A stretch of DNA of 5,962 bases from assembly GCA_021825785.1 (NCBI GenBank), contig JAKAGP010000133.1:1-5962 (forward strand), written 5' to 3'. Below are positions 5,266-5,962 of this stretch, piece after piece. The stretch is from Nitrospirota bacterium. GTDB lineage: Bacteria; Nitrospirota; Thermodesulfovibrionia; Thermodesulfovibrionales; JdFR-88. Both the position numbers and the translations under genes were made by a program. The notes beneath the pieces were generated by a model. The model made no database searches. It saw only the letters and a list, made by a program, of their open reading frames with translations, and had not been told where the DNA came from. Each line of letters opens with the position of its first letter. Position 1 is the first letter of the stretch.

Positions 5266-5604
5266 TTATATCTTCAGCTCATCACAGAGTTTCAGGAACC
5301 CGTCCTTTATTTTGGAAAAAGCCGGCAGTTCGAGCGCATCGAGGTCATGCTCCAGCTTTCTGCCCGTCCTTGATTGCAAATCCAGAAGTATATCCTTTTT
5401 GATCTCAGCGACTACAGGGTACCGCGCCTGGTCATGGAACCGGTGCTTCTCCTTCTCTATGTGTTTTTGAACCTCGTGCAGTTTCTTCTTCAGGTCCTCG
5501 CTTTTATAATCATCGGCCGAGGCGTGCAGGACCGGCTCGAACAGTTTTTCATCCAGGAATTTAACAAGCTCTTCTCTTTTTCTGTCTTCAACTTTAATGG
5601 CCAT
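5266..5604 (-). CDS. Conserved-looking hypothetical protein, charged and helical (112 residues)
   Basis: I do not recognise the family. The protein is highly charged and predicted mostly helical, with no signal peptide or membrane segment, so probably cytosolic. Residues 6-22 form an amphipathic helix (EDRKREELVKFLDEKLF). Residues 34-58 (SEDLKKKLHEVQKHIEKEKHR) look like a coiled-coil helix. A break at YPVV (62-65) is followed by helices over 66-80 and 97-110. There is one cysteine (Cys107) and no obvious catalytic motif. The start at 5604 is chosen because GGGGAGG (5613-5619) lies 8 nt upstream; a longer reading from 5640 would put this site inside the gene. It converges with the lipid kinase across a 22-nt gap and is divergent from the cupin gene. 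Confidence 0.75.
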   Translation of the reverse strand: MAIKVEDRKREELVKFLDEKLFEPVLHASADDYKSEDLKKKLHEVQKHIEKEKHRFHDQARYPVVAEIKKDILLDLQSRTGRKLEHDLDALELPAFSKIKDGFLKLCDELKI

Positions 5605-5630
5605 AGAGATTTCCTCCCCTTTCTGATCAA

Positions 5631-5659
5631 ATGTTATCAATGAACCGGCCTGCGTTCAA
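5631..5659 (-). promoter_or_regulatory. Possible promoter of the 112-residue hypothetical gene
   Basis: The minus strand has TTGAAC (5654-5659), a 17-nt spacer and TAACAT (5631-5636), each 4 of 6 matches to consensus. It would start transcription near 5624 and give a leader of about 20 nt that still contains the GGGGAGG ribosome-binding site. The placement is good but the hexamers are weak. Confidence 0.38.
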
Positions 5660-5826
5660 GTCGTCCTGAAAAAGGAAAGAAGCCGGGATAGAACCTTTGC
5701 CGCTTCTTTGATAGAATCCAATCAGGAAGAGAAAGAATTACGGCAGGCAGCAGGGAAAAAAGAAAAAATCCTGGCGTATTTTTTGACCCAAAAACCACAA
5801 ATCTTTTCTGAAGGAGGACAAAAACC

Positions 5827-5962
5827 ATGCCAAAGACGGCAAAAATAGAGGAGGCGCTTATAGCCGCCCCGAACAATTACAAACTGCTGTTTGAAAATGA
5901 CCGCGTGCGCATGCTCTCGCTCACCATAGACCCGGGCGAAAGGACCGCCATGCATTCCCTGC
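5827..5962 (+). CDS. Cupin-like small protein, N-terminal part only
   Basis: Only 45 codons are visible before the right edge. AAGGAGG (5811-5817) lies 9 nt before the ATG, a strong ribosome-binding site. After a short N-terminal stretch, NYKLLFENDRVRMLSLTIDP followed by GERTAMHS resembles the opening strands of single-domain cupins, in which ENDRVRVL leads to PGE-x-MH, the first metal-binding histidine (here His43). Any enzyme activity is unknown, and the rest of the metal site is outside the window. The 222-nt region between this gene and the divergent hypothetical gene shows no convincing plus-strand promoter; the TTGACC at about 5780 has no matching -10. Confidence 0.7.
   Translation, partial: MPKTAKIEEALIAAPNNYKLLFENDRVRMLSLTIDPGERTAMHSL

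Noticed and set aside
5676..5709. Inverted repeat AAAGAAGC...GCTTCTTT as a terminator
   Set aside because: The arms are only 8 bp with an 18-nt loop, no gene end lies nearby in the right direction, and the following T-run on the minus strand is interrupted.
5763..5785. AAAAAAT...ATTTTTT hairpin and nearby TTGACC as a cupin promoter or terminator
   Set aside because: The stem is A/T only, and no -10 matches the TTGACC at a suitable distance.
5637..5955. Minus-strand frames opposite the cupin start
   Set aside because: The plus strand has a strong SD and a recognisable cupin opening; these frames have neither.

Overview
The window comes from a moderately GC-rich bacterial chromosome. It carries cofactor-biosynthesis genes: one cobalamin (B12) gene with its riboswitch leader, and a biotin cluster. 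Heavy use of AGG for Arg and ATA for Ile, together with BioW-type pimelate activation and a CbiA-type cobyrinate amidase, would suit an anaerobic lineage such as Desulfobacterota or Nitrospirota. That assignment is only a guess, because no taxonomic marker is present. I see no mobile element, CRISPR array, tRNA or rRNA.

Left part, minus strand (about 1-2136). A small membrane-anchored protein of 93 residues (1772-2053) has its own good promoter and Shine-Dalgarno (SD) site. Downstream of it, a strong extended -10 promoter (1707-1736) starts a leader of about 390 nt. The leader holds a textbook cobalamin riboswitch (about 1478-1655) and then a strong intrinsic terminator (1341-1395). After these comes cbiA, cobyrinic acid a,c-diamide synthase, which starts at a TTG codon at 1309 and runs off the left edge. 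The layout implies B12-triggered premature termination.

Middle part, plus strand (2163-5243). Four closely spaced genes form a probable operon: acylphosphatase (acyP), biotin synthase (bioB), 6-carboxyhexanoate-CoA ligase (bioW) and a diacylglycerol/sphingosine-kinase-like lipid kinase. BioW makes pimeloyl-CoA at the start of biotin synthesis, and BioB inserts sulfur into dethiobiotin at the end. bioF, bioA and bioD are not in the window. A consensus extended -10 element overlaps a perfect 15-bp palindrome and lies 7 nt before the acyP ATG, so the first message is probably leaderless. None of the four genes has a convincing SD, whereas all four flanking genes do.

Right part (5244-5962). A minus-strand gene of unknown function (112 residues) converges on the lipid kinase. 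Divergent from it, the start of a cupin-like protein with a strong SD runs off the right edge.

Most noteworthy: the SD-less genes with -10-like hexamers just before their ATGs, the palindrome on the biotin-cluster promoter, a 10-residue tandem duplication beside the nucleotide-binding motif of the lipid kinase, and the riboswitch/terminator leader. I found no evidence of an entirely new multi-gene system.
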